Of a stretch of DNA of 64,000 bases, positions 52,381 to 62,548 are shown one piece after another. The stretch's first letter is position 1; each line of letters begins with the position of its first letter. This DNA is from Nonomuraea rubra. GTDB taxonomy: Bacteria > Actinomycetota > Actinomycetes > Streptosporangiales > Streptosporangiaceae. The stretch covers positions 8,973,001-9,037,000 of the forward strand of contig NZ_JACHMI010000001.1 in NCBI RefSeq assembly GCF_014207985.1, given 5' to 3'. The translations under genes were made by a program, and so were the position numbers. Below the pieces are notes generated by a model. The model was given only the letters and a program-made list of their open reading frames with translations, had not been told where the DNA came from and did no database searches.

Positions 52381-52415
52381 GAACGCTGTTAGCTTATGGT
52401 AAGTGATCGGTGTTC
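52381..52415. promoter_or_regulatory. Putative TetR operator
   Basis: TTAGCTTATGGTAA (52389-52402) is an imperfect inverted repeat centred in the short divergent gap, flanked by an outer GAAC...GTTC pair. This is a typical place for a TetR autoregulatory site. Confidence 0.4.
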
Positions 52416-52461
52416 GCCTAGGCCTTATCGTGGTCCCGTGCGCGAACCCACAACGACAGGC

Positions 52462-53223
52462 ATGGCCGGCGAGCTGCCGCCGCATGACCCGCGGAAGAAC
52501 CAGCGGGCGGAACCGAGGCCGGGCACGGCGGCCTGGTGGCTTGCCCAGGAGAACGAACCGGCGCGGCGGCGGCGGCGCAGATCACTGACCCTCGATGCCG
52601 TCCTCGACACGGCCATGGACCTGCTCGACACGCGCGGGGTGGCCGCGCTGACGATGCGCAACATCGCCGAGGGACTCGGCTGCACGCAGGCGTCCCTCTA
52701 CCGCCACGTGCGCAACCGCGAGGAACTGGTGACCCTGCTGGTCGACCGGGCACTCAGCGTGGCGAGCTCGGTTCCGCCCGGCGACACGGACTGGGCCGAG
52801 AAGGCGGCGTGGTCCGCACGCCTGTTCCGCGAGCACCTGCTCCGGCACCCCGGCGTGGCCTCGCTCCTTCGCGGGACCGAGCGGCTCGGCCCCAACTCGC
52901 TGGCCGGGGTGCAATACTCCCTCGAACTGTTCATCGGCGCCGGCTTCAGCCCCCGGCTCGCGTACGCCGCCGCATCGTCGCTGGCCACCTTCATCATCGG
53001 CTCGGTGAACTTCAACCTCGGCCTGGACTCGTCAGATCCCGAAGAGAGCCGTCACCGGCGCCTGCTGTACCGCTCCCGAGACGCCGCGGCCTTGCCCCTG
53101 ATCGTGCAGCACGCCGACGCCCTCGCGGAGGTCAGCAGCGACGACGAGTTCGAAGTAGGCCTCAAGGCATTGTTGACCGGGTTCCGCGCCCTGATCCAGA
53201 ACCCGGACATCACACACGATTAG
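52462..53223 (+). CDS. TetR-family transcriptional regulator
   Basis: About 253 residues. The helix-turn-helix is LTMRNIAEGLGCTQASLYRH near residue 70, followed by the usual VRNREELVTLLVDRAL helix. The C-terminal domain (WSARLFREHLLRHPGVASLL...) resembles the TetR_C tetracycline-type group. The start is uncertain: ATG 52462 (MAGELPPHD) or an in-frame GTG at 52438 that would give a short or leaderless leader; neither has a strong ribosome-binding site. Divergent from the zinc dehydrogenase, its likely target. Confidence 0.85.
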   Translation: MAGELPPHDPRKNQRAEPRPGTAAWWLAQENEPARRRRRRSLTLDAVLDTAMDLLDTRGVAALTMRNIAEGLGCTQASLYRHVRNREELVTLLVDRALSVASSVPPGDTDWAEKAAWSARLFREHLLRHPGVASLLRGTERLGPNSLAGVQYSLELFIGAGFSPRLAYAAASSLATFIIGSVNFNLGLDSSDPEESRHRRLLYRSRDAAALPLIVQHADALAEVSSDDEFEVGLKALLTGFRALIQNPDITHD

Positions 53224-53433
53224 CGCACCTGGCCGCCCTTCAAGCTGCTGACCGGCTTCAATGACGGTCGCCCGGGAGCGGCCCCTGGGTCGGCCGCGCG
53301 GAGAGCGCCGGCGGTGCGGCGGGGGTCGAGTGAGCCCCCCTCGAACTGGAGTTGAGGGGGACCGGGGCTCGCTTCGTGACGTGATGGTGGATGCTGGGCG
53401 CGTCCGGGCCGGTTGAGTCGGTCCCGGACGCCC

Positions 53434-53775
53434 CTACTTCAGCACGCGCGGCAGGTGAGCGTGGCGGTGCTCGACGTTGACGGCGCGGCCGCGCTCGCGT
53501 ACGCGGTGGGCCAGGATCTCCACCAAACCGCATGCTCGGTGCTTGCCGCCGGCGCACCCGACGGCGATAGTGCGCGGGCCGGCCGGGAGCATTGCGTACT
53601 CCACGAGGTTGTCGATGAGCTCGCGGGCGGCCGCGGGGTCGCGCAGCCGGTCGCGGACGTCAGCGGCGTCGGTCTACCACCGGGGCACCCCCATTCCTGG
53701 AGGGATGCGGTTATCGTCAGCGAGCTTGTGCAGCGCGGTGTCGAGGTCGTCGAACACGTGCAGTTCCGGCGGAAG
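53434..53775 (-). pseudogene. RapZ C-terminal-domain-like protein with a nonsense codon
   Basis: Minus-strand frame HVFDDLDTALHKLADDNRIP, PGMGVPRW, a TAG stop, then TDAADVRDRLRDPAAAREL and IAVGCAGGKHRACGLVEILA, ending VEHRHAHLPRVLK. The GCxGGxHRA loop and final HR(H/D)xHL are typical of the RNA-binding C-terminal domain of RapZ, which occurs alone in some actinobacterial accessory regions. One substitution (TGG TAG) interrupts it, and no start codon is evident. Confidence 0.6.
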
Positions 53776-54150
53776 TCGTTGAAGTAGTTCCAGTGGTGCA
53801 GGTAGACCGCGATGCGACCGCGACCGGTCTCGGCGATGCCAGTCTGCCACTCCGCGCTTGCTTCCTTATGACCGAAGCGGCCGGTGAAGGCTTCGAGCCG
53901 CTCCGCGCCGTTGCTGTTGTACCTGCGCACGGTAATGGTCTCGGTGGGCCCCCATAGAGTGCGCGAGCGCGGACAGCAAGGTCGAGGGAACTTGTACCGC
54001 AGGGGTAATTCCATGCTTTGGGAGGGGGAGGAGGGCTCCGCGCGATGGTCTTCGCAGACCACCGGCGCGAGCGGGGCCTACGCTTGGGGTTCATGGGCGT
54101 GACCCTGTGCAATCCTGATGGGGACTGCAAAACACCGGTCCGTAAACACA
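53776..54150. other. Gene scrap and spacer
   Basis: On the minus strand ERLEAFTGRFGHKEASAEWQ followed by RGRIAVYLHHWNYFNDFRRN reads like the middle of an unknown protein, about 50 codons; it merges out of frame with the RapZ-like scrap. The rest (53980-54150) is lower in GC and shows nothing I can name. Confidence 0.35.
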
Positions 54151-54184
54151 TATGAGCTTCTCGAAGCGGTGGAAAGGCGTAGAC

Positions 54185-54913
54185 GTGCTGCTGACGCGGC
54201 TTGACGTTTCCCGCCCTCCGGCCGGCTGGTCTGCCGCACTGCCCCTGGTCCGTCATCTGGAGGCGTACGGGCTGACCTTCACCGACCGGGTGACGTTCGT
54301 GGTGGGGGACAACGGCTCAGGGAAATCCACCTTGATCGAGGCCATCGCCGACGTGTGCGGCATCAACTCCGAGGGCGGCAAAGCCGGTACGAGGTACGCA
54401 TCGACAGGGATACCCTCTCCGCTGGGAGAGGCGCTCGACGCCGAACTCACCGCGACAGGGCTCAAACTCCTGCGCGGTCCTCGACGTAAGCGACGAGGTT
54501 TCTTCTTCCGCGCCGAGACACTCTTCAACCTGGGTCAGAACGTGTCCGGCATGCCTGGATTCTGGGAGGACGACCTTACGGAGCAGTCCCACGGCGAGGG
54601 GTTCTTCACGGTTCTCGACCGCATGGTGTCCGGGCCGGGACTCTATTTGCTGGACGAACCCGAAGCGGCCCTGTCGTTCCGATCCTGCCTTCGCCTGCTC
54701 GGTCTCATGCACCGCGTCTCGCTCGAAGGCGGCCAGATCATCTGCGCGACGCACTCGCCGATCCTGGCCGGCCTTCCTGGCGCGCAGATCATCGAATTGG
54801 GAGAGCACGGCATTCAGGCCACGAGGTGGGAGGAGCTTCAGTTGGTCGACGACTGGCGGCGCTTTCTCGCCAAGCCGGACTTCTACCTGCGGTACGTGAC
54901 GGAAGACGGCTGA
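54185..54913 (+). CDS. Stand-alone ABC-type ATPase (COG3910-like)
   Basis: A 242-residue predicted ATPase. Walker A is VVGDNGSGKSTLIEAIA, Walker B with the following signature is LYLLDEPEAALSFRSCL, and the switch His is in ICATHSPILAG. It has no membrane domain and resembles small AAA-type ATPases found alone in mobile or defence-like regions; the role is unknown. I chose GTG 54185 (LLTRLDVSRPPAGW) because relatives begin here and AAAGG precedes it; an ATG at 54152 would add 11 residues. GC content is lower than in the dormancy island, suggesting transfer. Confidence 0.75.
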   Translation: MLLTRLDVSRPPAGWSAALPLVRHLEAYGLTFTDRVTFVVGDNGSGKSTLIEAIADVCGINSEGGKAGTRYASTGIPSPLGEALDAELTATGLKLLRGPRRKRRGFFFRAETLFNLGQNVSGMPGFWEDDLTEQSHGEGFFTVLDRMVSGPGLYLLDEPEAALSFRSCLRLLGLMHRVSLEGGQIICATHSPILAGLPGAQIIELGEHGIQATRWEELQLVDDWRRFLAKPDFYLRYVTEDG

Positions 54914-55037
54914 CTCCTTCAGAGGTCCTGCCCGAGAGCCGTACCTCCCTAATCGGAGATCTGGATGCGCAGGCGGCGGAAGCTGTACCGCTTCAAAAAT
55001 CGTGCACGTGGCCTGAGCTGGTGTTTCTTCGGGGTGG

Positions 55038-56245
<1,208 letters not shown>

Positions 56246-56390
56246 TCAGATGCCGTGGACGAGTCATGTCACCGCACAGGTTCCCACGCGGCACACACGC
56301 GGCACATCCCTCATTTGTGGGATGGGGCCCGCTCACGTACCCCGGCACCCTCGATCGGGACAACGAACCCGATCGGAGGGTCCGAATACC

Positions 56391-57773
56391 GTGACTGACA
56401 CTTCCCCTCATGAGTTGGTACAGCTCGCCCGGCATCTCGACGGTGTGCTGGTCCTGCCTGGCGATCAGGGCTGGGACGCCGGGCGGTCCGCGTGGCAACT
56501 GGCCGTGGACCAGCGCCCGGCCGCGGTGGTGCTGGCCCGGTCCGCCGCCGACGTGACCGTCACGCTGGACACGGCCAGGACCTTGGGGCTGCGGGTGGCG
56601 CCGCAAAGCAGCGGGCACAATGCCGCACCGCTCGGCCCGCTTGACGACACGATTCTGCTGCGTACGTCCGAGATGGCACAGGTGCACATCGACGCCGGCC
56701 GACGGCGGGCCCGCGTGGGCGCCGGCGTGGTGTGGGCGGAGGTCACCGAAGCCGCCGCCGGGCACGGGCTGGCCGGCCTGGGCGGCACCGCGGCCGACGT
56801 CGGCGTGGTCGGCTACACCCTCGGCGGCGGCCTGTCCTGGTTCGCCCGCTCCCACGGCCTGGCCGCCAACCACGTCACCGCCGCCACGGTGGTGATCGGC
56901 GACGGCCGCGTCCTGCGCGTGGACGCCGAACACGAGCCGGAGCTGTTCTGGGCCATCCGCGGGGGCGGCGGCAGCTTCGGGGTGATCACCGAGCTGGAGT
57001 TCGGCCTGTTCCCTGTCTCTCAGGTGTACGCGGGCGCGATGTATTGGCCGCTGGAGCGGGCCGAGGCCGTGCTGACCCGCTGGCGCGACTGGACCGCGAC
57101 CGTCCCGGACACGGTCACCTCGCTCGGGCGGCTGCTCCGCTTCCCGCCGGTGGAGGAGATCCCCGAGCCGTTCCGCGGCCGCGGCCTGGTCGCGGTGGAG
57201 GCGGTCGCGCAACTCGGCCCGAGCCAGGCCGACGATCTGCTGGCCCCCTTGCGGGAACTCGCCCCCGAGATGGACACCTTCGCCCCCACCCCCGTCACCG
57301 ACCTGCACCTGCTCCACCTTGACCCGCCCGGTCCCACCCCGGCGGCCGGGGACGGGTTCCAGCTCACCGGACTGCCCGATGGGGCCCTGGCCGCGCTGCT
57401 GGAGGTGGCCGGTCCCGGTCGCGACGCCCCGCTGCTGACCCTTGAGGCGCGGCATCTCGGCGGCGCCCTCGCTCCGGGAGCGAGCGAGGGCGGCGCGGTG
57501 TCCTCGCTGGACGCCGCCTTCGCCGTGTTCTCGGCCGGGATTACGCCTGACGCCGGCGCCTTCGGCGCGGTGAACGCCACCCTTGACGCCCTTGCCGCGG
57601 CCATGACGCCCTGGCGGGCGGCCACCTCGTACCGCAACTTCACCGAACGGCGTGCCGAGGGGCTCGCCTTCGAGCCCGCGCACGTGCTCGGCAGGCTGCA
57701 GGAGGTCAAGAAGACCTACGACCCGCTGGACATCATCAGGGCCAATCACCCGGTCCGGCCGATCGGCTCATGA
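56391..57773 (+). CDS. FAD-binding oxidoreductase (BBE/PCMH type)
   Basis: A 460-residue flavoenzyme. The PCMH FAD-binding fold carries VDQRPAAVVLARSAADVTVT and the flavin-attachment region VAPQSSGHNAAPLG, whose His could form the covalent FAD bond. GLGGTAADVGVVGYTLGGGL and IRGGGGSFGVITELEF follow. The C-terminal YDPLDIIRANHPV is typical of the berberine-bridge group. The GTG start at 56391 follows GGAGGG. The substrate is unknown. It stands alone between the insertion sequence and an AT-rich patch. Confidence 0.87.
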   Translation: MTDTSPHELVQLARHLDGVLVLPGDQGWDAGRSAWQLAVDQRPAAVVLARSAADVTVTLDTARTLGLRVAPQSSGHNAAPLGPLDDTILLRTSEMAQVHIDAGRRRARVGAGVVWAEVTEAAAGHGLAGLGGTAADVGVVGYTLGGGLSWFARSHGLAANHVTAATVVIGDGRVLRVDAEHEPELFWAIRGGGGSFGVITELEFGLFPVSQVYAGAMYWPLERAEAVLTRWRDWTATVPDTVTSLGRLLRFPPVEEIPEPFRGRGLVAVEAVAQLGPSQADDLLAPLRELAPEMDTFAPTPVTDLHLLHLDPPGPTPAAGDGFQLTGLPDGALAALLEVAGPGRDAPLLTLEARHLGGALAPGASEGGAVSSLDAAFAVFSAGITPDAGAFGAVNATLDALAAAMTPWRAATSYRNFTERRAEGLAFEPAHVLGRLQEVKKTYDPLDIIRANHPVRPIGS

Positions 57774-57937
57774 CGACGCTTGGACGGAAATCTCCGGATA
57801 TACGGACGCGAGGAGGCGGCACGCTGGTTCGAGCCGATCGACGGCGTTATGCGGGTCTAAAACCAACAGGTGCGTTCAGGGCTACAATACTTAACACAAC
57901 AAATCATTGCATTAAGGGCCGTTCCGAGGGAACCGGC

Positions 57938-58273
57938 ATGATCTGCCACCAGGTCCGCATCGCCCTGAAGCCCGACACCCCGCAGGACCAGGTCCAGCAC
58001 GCGCTCGACCTGATGCGCACGCTCGGCGAGCAACTACCGCACCTACATGTACGACCCGCTGCACCGCCAGATCGACGCGATCGGCCTGCCACTGGCGGCC
58101 GACACGATCTCCCACGACCTCACCGACGACCCCGGCCCCGAGATCGGCGCCAAGATCGCCCAGGTCCATCGCGACCGCTCCGCCGACCAACCCCGAGCTC
58201 CTCGGCCTGATCGAGGGCCTCGGATCCCTACGAGGGCAGCGGCGTCACCGCCGACGACTCCAAGCCCACCTGA
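57938..58273 (+). pseudogene. Dabb (stress-responsive alpha/beta barrel) protein, broken
   Basis: It starts MICHQVRIALKPDTPQDQVQ, the first strand and helix of a Dabb-type ferredoxin-like barrel, with GAGGG upstream. After LMRTLGEQ the frame changes to YRTYMYDPLHRQIDAIGLPL and DTISHDLTDDPGPEIGAKIA, then again near the end (NPELLGLIEGLGS, SGVTADDSKPT). About 30 residues of the barrel appear missing at the first shift. The gene is bracketed by two AT-rich patches that share TTGCATTAA. Confidence 0.55.
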
Positions 58274-58579
58274 AAGTCCAGAATTCATCAGATGAATGAT
58301 CTTTGCATTAAATGAGGTGATTTCTCATTTCATGACACTTAAAAGCGGCAAAGGCACAGCCTGCTGTACCGGGGGTGGGCAGCGAGCTGTATGGCCGCGA
58401 CTCGCGGCCCTTTCATAGGGTGGGAAGGGCATCGTGGTGAAATGCCATGGTGCGTCCTGTTGATTTCTTGGCCGGCCGAACCTGTCGATGGTTCGCCGAG
58501 AATCCGGCCGCCGTGTCCGAGAAGTCGGACCCGCGCCCAGGAGCAGTCCGCGCCGGGTGTTCGGAGAGGGATCAGGGAT
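58274..58579. promoter_or_regulatory. AT-rich, palindrome-bearing region upstream of the STAND ATPase
   Basis: It contains the perfect 7+1+7 palindrome ATTCATCAGATGAAT (58283-58297), TTGCATTAA (58303-58311, also at 57907-57915), and AATGAG...CTCATT (58311-58329). Base composition between 58274 and 58345 is strikingly AT-rich for this genome. It looks like a regulatory region or a transferred segment boundary. Confidence 0.45.
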
Positions 58580-60628
58580 ATGTCATCGGAGAGTAGCAAG
58601 ACGACCGGATTGCTGGGATCGCGCCTGGAGGCGGCGCGCGAGCTGGCGTTCGTGGGGCGGGAGGAAGAGGTCGCCGTCTTCAAGGCGGCGCTGTACGGCG
58701 GCGGCTGCAGCGTCCTGTACATGCACGGCCCCGGCGGCATCGGCAAGTCGGCCCTGCTGCGGCGGCTCGCGCACGAGGCCGCGATGGCGGGCAGGCAGGT
58801 GTCCGCGGTGGACGGGCGCACGCTGGAGCCGTCGCCGGCGGCGTTCGAGGCGGAGGCCGGGCTGGTGCTGGAGGACGCCGGCGCGGTGCTGCTGATCGAC
58901 AGCTTCGAACGTATTCAGGGCCTGGAGGGGTGGCTGCGCGAGCGGTTCCTGCCGCGGGTGCCCGTGGGAGCTCTGGTGGTGATCGCCGGACGGTACCCGC
59001 CGGACATGCGCTGGCAGGCCGATCCGGGATGGGCCGGGGCGCTGGAGGTGCTGGCGCTGCGGGACCTGCCGGCGGTGGACGCGCAGGCCCTGCTGGACTC
59101 CCGCGGGGTGCCGGCCGAGCTGCGCGACCCGCTGCTGTCCTTCGCCGGCGGCCATCCGCTTGCGCTGCTGCTGGGGGCGGCGGTGGCGGTCAAGGACGGC
59201 GGGGCGAGCAGGCGGTGGATGCCGGACCAGGACGTGGTGGCCACGCTGCTGGACCAGCTGGTGGGCGAGCTGCCGTCGGCGGCGCACCAGCACGCGCTGG
59301 AGATCTGCGCGCACGCCCACATGACGACGGAGGCCCTGCTGCGGGCGGCGTTGCCGCAGGACGCCGGGAGGCTGTTCCGGTGGCTGCGGCGGCTGCCGTT
59401 CGTGGAGTCGAGCAGTCTCGGGCTGTTCCCGCACGACGTGGTGCGCGAGCTGCTGGAGGCGGACCTGCGGTGGCGCGACCCCGAGGGGTATGCGGTGATG
59501 CACGACCGCATCTACGCGCACCTGGCGGAGAGGGTCCGCACGGCGGGCGACGCGGACGTGCTCGGCGCGGTGGCCGCGCTGCTCTACCTGCATCGGGACA
59601 ACGGGGCGCTGACCGACTTCGACCGCTGCCGCGACGAGGGCGAGTTCCAGGAGGAGGTGCTGCGCCCGGAGGACGTCCCCGCGCTGCTGCGCGTGGCCAC
59701 GGCGGCGGAGGGCCCGGCGTCCGCGGCCGGCGCCGCCTTCTGGGCCGGACGGCAGCCGGAGGCGTTCCGCCTGTATCGGCGGACCGAGACCGGCGAGCTC
59801 GTGGCCTTCTCCGCCTGGCTGCGCCTGGCGGAGCTCGACGAGCGGGAGCTGGCGGCCGACCCCGTGGTGGCCGCGGCGTGGGCGCACGCCCGCGCCACCA
59901 CGCCGGTGCGCGCCGGCGAGCATCTGGCGGTCAGCCGGCTGTGGGTGCTGCCGCAGCATAGCGCCAACTCGCCGGTGCTGGACCTGATCCAGTGGCGGAT
60001 GATCGGCAACTGCCTGCGCGCCGAGCGCATGGCCTGGTCGTACATCGCCGTGCGGCGGCCGGACCGCACGTGGGTGCGGCATCTCGGGCACTACGGGATG
60101 CGCATCATCCCCGAGCAGCCGCAGCTGGACGACGACGCCCACACCCTGTTCGCGCACGACTGGCGCGCGGTGCCGGCGCAGGCGTGGCTGGAGCGGATGA
60201 ACCGTCTGCTCCTCGGCGGCTCCGCCGACGGCCCGAACACCGCCACCGCGGAGCTGGCGGTGCTGTCCCAGACGGAGTTCTCGGAGGCGGTGCGCGTGGC
60301 GTTGCGCCAGCTGTCCCGGCCGAGCGCGCTGGCCGCCTCCCCGCTGACGCGCACCAGGCTGATCGCCGACCGGGCCGGGGAGGATCCGGCCACCGCGCTC
60401 GGCGGCCTGCTCCGCCAGGCGGTCGACGACCTGCGGGAGGATCCGCGCTCGGTCAAGTTCCACCGGGCGCTGTCCGTCACGTTCCTGCACGGCACGCCCA
60501 CCCAGGAGCTGGCCGCGGAGCAGCTCGGCCTGCCGTTCACCACCTACCGCCGCCACCTGACGGCCGGCGTCGAACGCGTCTGCGCCGACCTGTGGCACCG
60601 GGAGCTCTACGGCGCCGCCGCATCGTAG
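58580..60628 (+). CDS. STAND/AAA-type regulatory ATPase
   Basis: A 682-residue protein. The N-terminal ATPase has GPGGIGKSALLRRLAHEA (Walker A) and GAVLLIDSFERIQ (Walker B), with a sensor region RYPPDMRWQADPGW and GHPLALLLGAAVAV, as in NB-ARC/ATP-binding LuxR-type regulators. The middle is helical. The C-terminal end, TPTQELAAEQLGLPFTTYRR, looks like a short DNA-binding helix-turn-helix rather than a LuxR domain. The start MSSESSKTT follows GGAGAGGG. It may sense a ligand and activate the downstream membrane gene; it could also be a defence-type ATPase. Confidence 0.75.
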   Translation: MSSESSKTTGLLGSRLEAARELAFVGREEEVAVFKAALYGGGCSVLYMHGPGGIGKSALLRRLAHEAAMAGRQVSAVDGRTLEPSPAAFEAEAGLVLEDAGAVLLIDSFERIQGLEGWLRERFLPRVPVGALVVIAGRYPPDMRWQADPGWAGALEVLALRDLPAVDAQALLDSRGVPAELRDPLLSFAGGHPLALLLGAAVAVKDGGASRRWMPDQDVVATLLDQLVGELPSAAHQHALEICAHAHMTTEALLRAALPQDAGRLFRWLRRLPFVESSSLGLFPHDVVRELLEADLRWRDPEGYAVMHDRIYAHLAERVRTAGDADVLGAVAALLYLHRDNGALTDFDRCRDEGEFQEEVLRPEDVPALLRVATAAEGPASAAGAAFWAGRQPEAFRLYRRTETGELVAFSAWLRLAELDERELAADPVVAAAWAHARATTPVRAGEHLAVSRLWVLPQHSANSPVLDLIQWRMIGNCLRAERMAWSYIAVRRPDRTWVRHLGHYGMRIIPEQPQLDDDAHTLFAHDWRAVPAQAWLERMNRLLLGGSADGPNTATAELAVLSQTEFSEAVRVALRQLSRPSALAASPLTRTRLIADRAGEDPATALGGLLRQAVDDLREDPRSVKFHRALSVTFLHGTPTQELAAEQLGLPFTTYRRHLTAGVERVCADLWHRELYGAAAS

Positions 60629-60731
60629 CCGCTTCCCGGGCCGGAAATGGGCAGCGAATGGCCTGTCGGACGGTCACCGGCGCCGGGCAGGCTGCGGCTC
60701 TCCGGAATCCCGCGAAGAGGAGCTGCCCGTC

Positions 60732-61829
60732 TTGGCGCATGACATGGTGGAAAGCCCGGCGCCGACGGGCGGCGCCGTTCCCGGCTTCGCCGATCGCCTC
60801 GCCGGGACGCTGGAGCAGGGCCACCGCCGGGCCGTGATCGTGGCACTCGCCCGGCTGGTGGCGGTGCTCCTGCCCGGCGCCCGGGTCACCTGGCTCACCG
60901 CCGGCGTGTCCGTGACGGCCATGGCGGCCTGGCCGTACCTGGCCGATCTGGCGCTCGCGTTCATGGCACCCGGCCAGGTCTTCGGCAACGCGCGCAGCGC
61001 CCTGTACGCCCTGTCGACGACGGTCGTCTGCGTGGCCATGCTCGGCCTGGCCTGGGGCGCCTGGGGGCATGCGGGCAAACTCGTCGTCCCGCTCGCCGAC
61101 CTGGTCGCGGACTCGCCCGAGCGGGACCGGCTCGACGGCTGGCTCCGCCGCCGGATGAGGCTGCCCGGCCAGCTCCTGTCGGCGTTCGCCGGGGCCGCCG
61201 TCTCGGCGGGCATGCTGGCGCTCGTCGCGGTGCAGCGCGGCGACGTCGTAGAGCCGACCGCGGCCCTCTACCTGCACAACTGCTGGATGGGCTTCCTCGG
61301 CGGCAACACGCTCTACTGGCTCGTCACCGTGGCCGACCTGCCGCTGCGCCTGCGCGGGCACACCCGGCTCCGCCTGGCGTGGATCGACCCCGCCGGCACG
61401 TTCGCGATCGTGCGGCTGTGCCACTGCTACGCGCTGGTCTCCGCGGCCATGGCGCTGGGCGTCGTCACCATCGAGATCGCCGCGATGGTCCTGGCCGCCC
61501 GCAACCCCGGGCCCGCCGCCGGGGCCTTCCTGCTCGGCTTCCCGGTGGCGGCCGCCGCGATCGCCCTGTACGTGGGCGTCCAGCCGTACGTGACGTTGTC
61601 GCGGATCGTGCGCCGCCACCTGGACGAGGTGATCGCGCCGCTGATGGCGCCGGCCGCCGGCCCGTCCGACGCGCTGAACCGCGTGGGCCGGTCCGAGGAC
61701 GACCTCCAGGCGTACGCCTACTTCGGCACGCTGCGCACGCTGCCGATCAGGACGGCGGCGATCCTGCAGTACGTGCTGGGCATCGTGGCCTCAGTGATCG
61801 TCTACATCCTGCAGCAGATCCTGTCCTGA
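60732..61829 (+). CDS. Multi-helix membrane protein, unknown function
   Basis: 365 residues with about eight likely helices (LVAVLLPGARVTWLTAGVSV, LSTTVVCVAMLGLAWGAWG, LLSAFAGAAVSAGMLALVA, MALGVVTIEIAAMVLAA, GAFLLGFPVAAAAIALYVG and a final ILQYVLGIVASVIVYILQQI). I do not recognise the family. A TTG start at 60732 fits the GAGGAG site ten bases upstream; the first ATG (60744) would be four codons later. It follows the STAND ATPase by about 100 bp and may be controlled by it. Confidence 0.7.
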   Translation: MAHDMVESPAPTGGAVPGFADRLAGTLEQGHRRAVIVALARLVAVLLPGARVTWLTAGVSVTAMAAWPYLADLALAFMAPGQVFGNARSALYALSTTVVCVAMLGLAWGAWGHAGKLVVPLADLVADSPERDRLDGWLRRRMRLPGQLLSAFAGAAVSAGMLALVAVQRGDVVEPTAALYLHNCWMGFLGGNTLYWLVTVADLPLRLRGHTRLRLAWIDPAGTFAIVRLCHCYALVSAAMALGVVTIEIAAMVLAARNPGPAAGAFLLGFPVAAAAIALYVGVQPYVTLSRIVRRHLDEVIAPLMAPAAGPSDALNRVGRSEDDLQAYAYFGTLRTLPIRTAAILQYVLGIVASVIVYILQQILS

Positions 61830-61846
61830 ACGCGCGGGCCGCCGCA

Positions 61847-62473
61847 TCACCGCCCCCGCGTGCTTCTGCGGCCACCGTCGTCCGCGGCGTCGCCGGAGTC
61901 CGGGGCGAGTCTCGACCAGATGCGCGCCAGGTCGCGCAGGTCCTGCTCGTCCAGCCGGTCGAGGAAGAGGCGGCGCAGGTCGGCGTGCTGCTGCCGCCAG
62001 GCCTTGCGCAGGAGGGTGCGCCCCTCGGCGGTCAGGACGGCGACGTACCCGCGCCCGTCCTCGGCCGCCCGCCGGCGCTCGATGAGCCCCCGGTTCTCCG
62101 GCCGGTCGGCCAGCCGGGTGAAGCCGCCGGTGGACATCACGCGGCGCTTGGCCAGCTCGGACATGCGCATGCCGGCGCCACCGGCCCGGGCGAGCAGGGA
62201 CAGGACGCTGTATTCCGCCATGCTCACGTTCAGCGGGGGCGAGACCGGCCTCGATCTTCCGCCCGATGTGGTCGTGTGCGTGCAGGAGGACCTGCCAGGC
62301 CTCGTCCCGCGAGAACGGTCAGCCGCGTGCCCGGCCCAGAAGATGCCGCTGCCGGACAGGAGCACGACGATCTCGTCCTCGTCCTCGTCCTCGTGGACGT
62401 GGACCGGTGAGGCCGTACCCGCCGAGGCCGTCGAGCGGAACATCGTGGACGGCCGTCGATCGACAGACACCAT
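61847..62473 (-). pseudogene. Cupin fragment joined to a MarR-family regulator
   Basis: Read leftward, MVSVDRRPSTMFRSTASAGT then SPVHVHEDEDEDEIVVLLSG and GSGIFWAGHA is the first half of a cupin with its metal-binding HxH. It then jumps to EAWQVLLHAHDHIGRKIEAG (out of frame), the first helix of a MarR protein. After a second shift, NVSMAEYSVLSLLARAGGAG and GFTRLADRPENRGLIERRRA give the winged helix to the stop. Without the frameshift the MarR part alone could start at 62221 (124 residues). It lies divergent from the LuxR gene. Confidence 0.65.
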
Positions 62474-62497
62474 GCGGGTGCGGTCTCGTACAGGCGT

Positions 62498-62515
62498 ATC
62501 CCAGAAATATGGGAT
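62498..62515. promoter_or_regulatory. Palindromic operator-like site
   Basis: ATCCCA, six bases, TGGGAT in the 75-bp gap between the cupin/MarR remnant and the LuxR gene. It is the only clear inverted repeat there and would suit a MarR or autoregulatory site. Confidence 0.45.
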
Positions 62516-62548
62516 TGTCCGGATTCTGGACCGATAGGCTGCCCGCCC

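Noticed and set aside
62380..62404. CTCGTCCTCGTCCTCGTC repeat as a CRISPR or VNTR locus
   Set aside because: It simply encodes the Asp-Glu run of the cupin fragment (HEDEDEDE); only a few units and no spacers. No CRISPR array was seen anywhere.
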